DNA from: Clostridiales bacterium
Lineage (GTDB): Bacteria > Bacillota > Clostridia > Oscillospirales > QAKW01
Assembly (NCBI GenBank): GCA_003343605.1
Contig: QAKW01000053.1
Span: forward strand, 1 to 6,356
Reading direction: 5' to 3'
Length of the DNA: 6,356 nt
The position numbers and the translations under genes were made by a program. Every line of letters starts with the position of its first letter. Position 1 is the stretch's first letter. A model generated the notes under the pieces. The model worked only from the letters and a program-made list of their open reading frames with translations, searched no databases and had not been told where the DNA came from. Positions 5,771 through 6,356 of this stretch are shown here, in pieces.

Positions 5771-6356
5771 TTTCTATTTTTTGCGCGGCTGATCAGCAGA
5801 AGAAGCTGCCACAAAACGGTAATTGCCGACGCCACATAGGTCATAGCGGCTGCGGAGAGCACTTTCTTTACGCCCCGCACGTCTTCTTCCCCGAATCCGG
5901 AAGCTTCAATCTGCTTTACCGCACGGGCTGAAGCGTTGAATTCAACAGGCAGCGTAACAAGCTGAAAAATGAAAAGGATGGTATAACAGATAATCGCCAC
6001 ATTGAAAACAACCGCACTGAAAGACTGGCTGTAAAAAAAGATACTGGCAAACATCAGAATATAGAGAAGCTTGGAGCTGAAATTGGTAACGCCGATAATG
6101 GCAGAACGGATTCTGATCGGAACGTATTCTTCCTGATATTGAATGGCGTGTCCGCATTCGTGGGCGGCTACGCCAATGGAAGCAATGCTGCTGCCGTAAT
6201 ATACCTGCTCCGAAAGACGCACTACTTTTTTTACCGGATCAAAATGATCCGAAAGCTGCCCGCCGATGCAAACAACGCTCACATCCCGAATACCTGCATT
6301 GCGCAGAATCAATTCTGCCATTTCTCCGCCGGTAATGCCCCGTGAATTACGCACAG
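5767..6356 (-). CDS. Membrane neutral zinc metallopeptidase, YugP / Zn_peptidase_2 family, 5' end cut off by window edge
   Basis: This is the C-terminal 195 or so residues of an integral-membrane metallopeptidase related to B. subtilis YugP. The frame is open through the right edge. A GTG at 6354 is possible as a start but is more likely an internal valine, because family members carry a membrane-anchor segment before the VRNSRGITG motif. Counting from that Val, the zinc motif HECGH is at 65-69 with Glu66 as likely catalytic base. PVEFNASARA at 136-145 supplies a conserved Glu138, the probable third ligand. GGQLSDHFDP (31-40) and LSEQVYYGSS (48-56) are other family signatures. Three hydrophobic segments lie near 85-107, 114-135 and 166-188. 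The gene ends in an ATGA overlap with rsmB. In Clostridia this family is often encoded in the fmt-rsmB neighbourhood. Its physiological substrate is unknown to me. Confidence 0.93.
   Translation of the reverse strand, partial: VRNSRGITGGEMAELILRNAGIRDVSVVCIGGQLSDHFDPVKKVVRLSEQVYYGSSIASIGVAAHECGHAIQYQEEYVPIRIRSAIIGVTNFSSKLLYILMFASIFFYSQSFSAVVFNVAIICYTILFIFQLVTLPVEFNASARAVKQIEASGFGEEDVRGVKKVLSAAAMTYVASAITVLWQLLLLISRAKNRK

Noticed and set aside
6352..6354. GTG as the true start of the metallopeptidase
   Set aside because: The family has additional N-terminal membrane-anchor sequence before this Val, and the frame is open to the window edge, so the gene is better treated as cut off.
1..6356. Defence system, mobile element, CRISPR array, tRNA or riboswitch
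   Set aside because: The whole window is covered by six conserved core genes with at most 14 bases between them. No direct repeats, terminal inverted repeats, transposase-like motifs or RNA gene signatures were seen.

Overview
The window looks like core chromosome from a Gram-positive, low-to-mid GC Firmicute, most likely a member of the Clostridia. By eye the base composition is near 50% GC. The protein style, especially the kinase N-terminus MEKYIGKILNDRY, suggests the Ruminococcaceae/Oscillospiraceae neighbourhood, but that family-level guess is weak. The gene order rsmB-rlmN-prpC-prkC-rsgA is the well-known Firmicutes arrangement, also found in Bacillus subtilis. The upstream YugP-type metallopeptidase is a neighbour I associate with clostridial versions of the locus.

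Every gene is on the minus strand, so transcription runs from right to left. In that order they are: a membrane zinc metallopeptidase (N-terminus beyond the right edge); rsmB, 16S rRNA m5C methyltransferase; rlmN, radical-SAM 23S rRNA/tRNA m2A methyltransferase; prpC, PP2C phosphatase; prkC, transmembrane Ser/Thr kinase with three PASTA repeats; and rsgA, circularly permuted ribosome-assembly GTPase (C-terminus beyond the left edge). The rsgA fragment occupies the first 658 bases and runs off the edge without a stop codon.

The genes are packed almost without gaps. There are ATGA overlaps at metallopeptidase/rsmB and prkC/rsgA, a 4-nt gap at rsmB/rlmN, a 32-nt overlap at rlmN/prpC and a 14-nt gap at prpC/prkC. 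No room is left for a conventional intergenic promoter or terminator, and none was seen, so the window reads as the middle of one polycistronic unit. There is no mobile element, CRISPR array, RNA gene or sign of transfer.

Functionally the unit combines ribosome modification and maturation (RsmB, RlmN, RsgA) with a cell-wall-sensing kinase/phosphatase pair (PrkC/PrpC). In B. subtilis the RsgA orthologue is a known PrkC substrate, so the layout may join signal, eraser and target. I found no undescribed system. The observations worth a second look are small: the nested rlmN/prpC junction, an acidic juxtamembrane tract in PrkC, a domain beyond the PASTA repeats, and a degenerate segment in RsmB.
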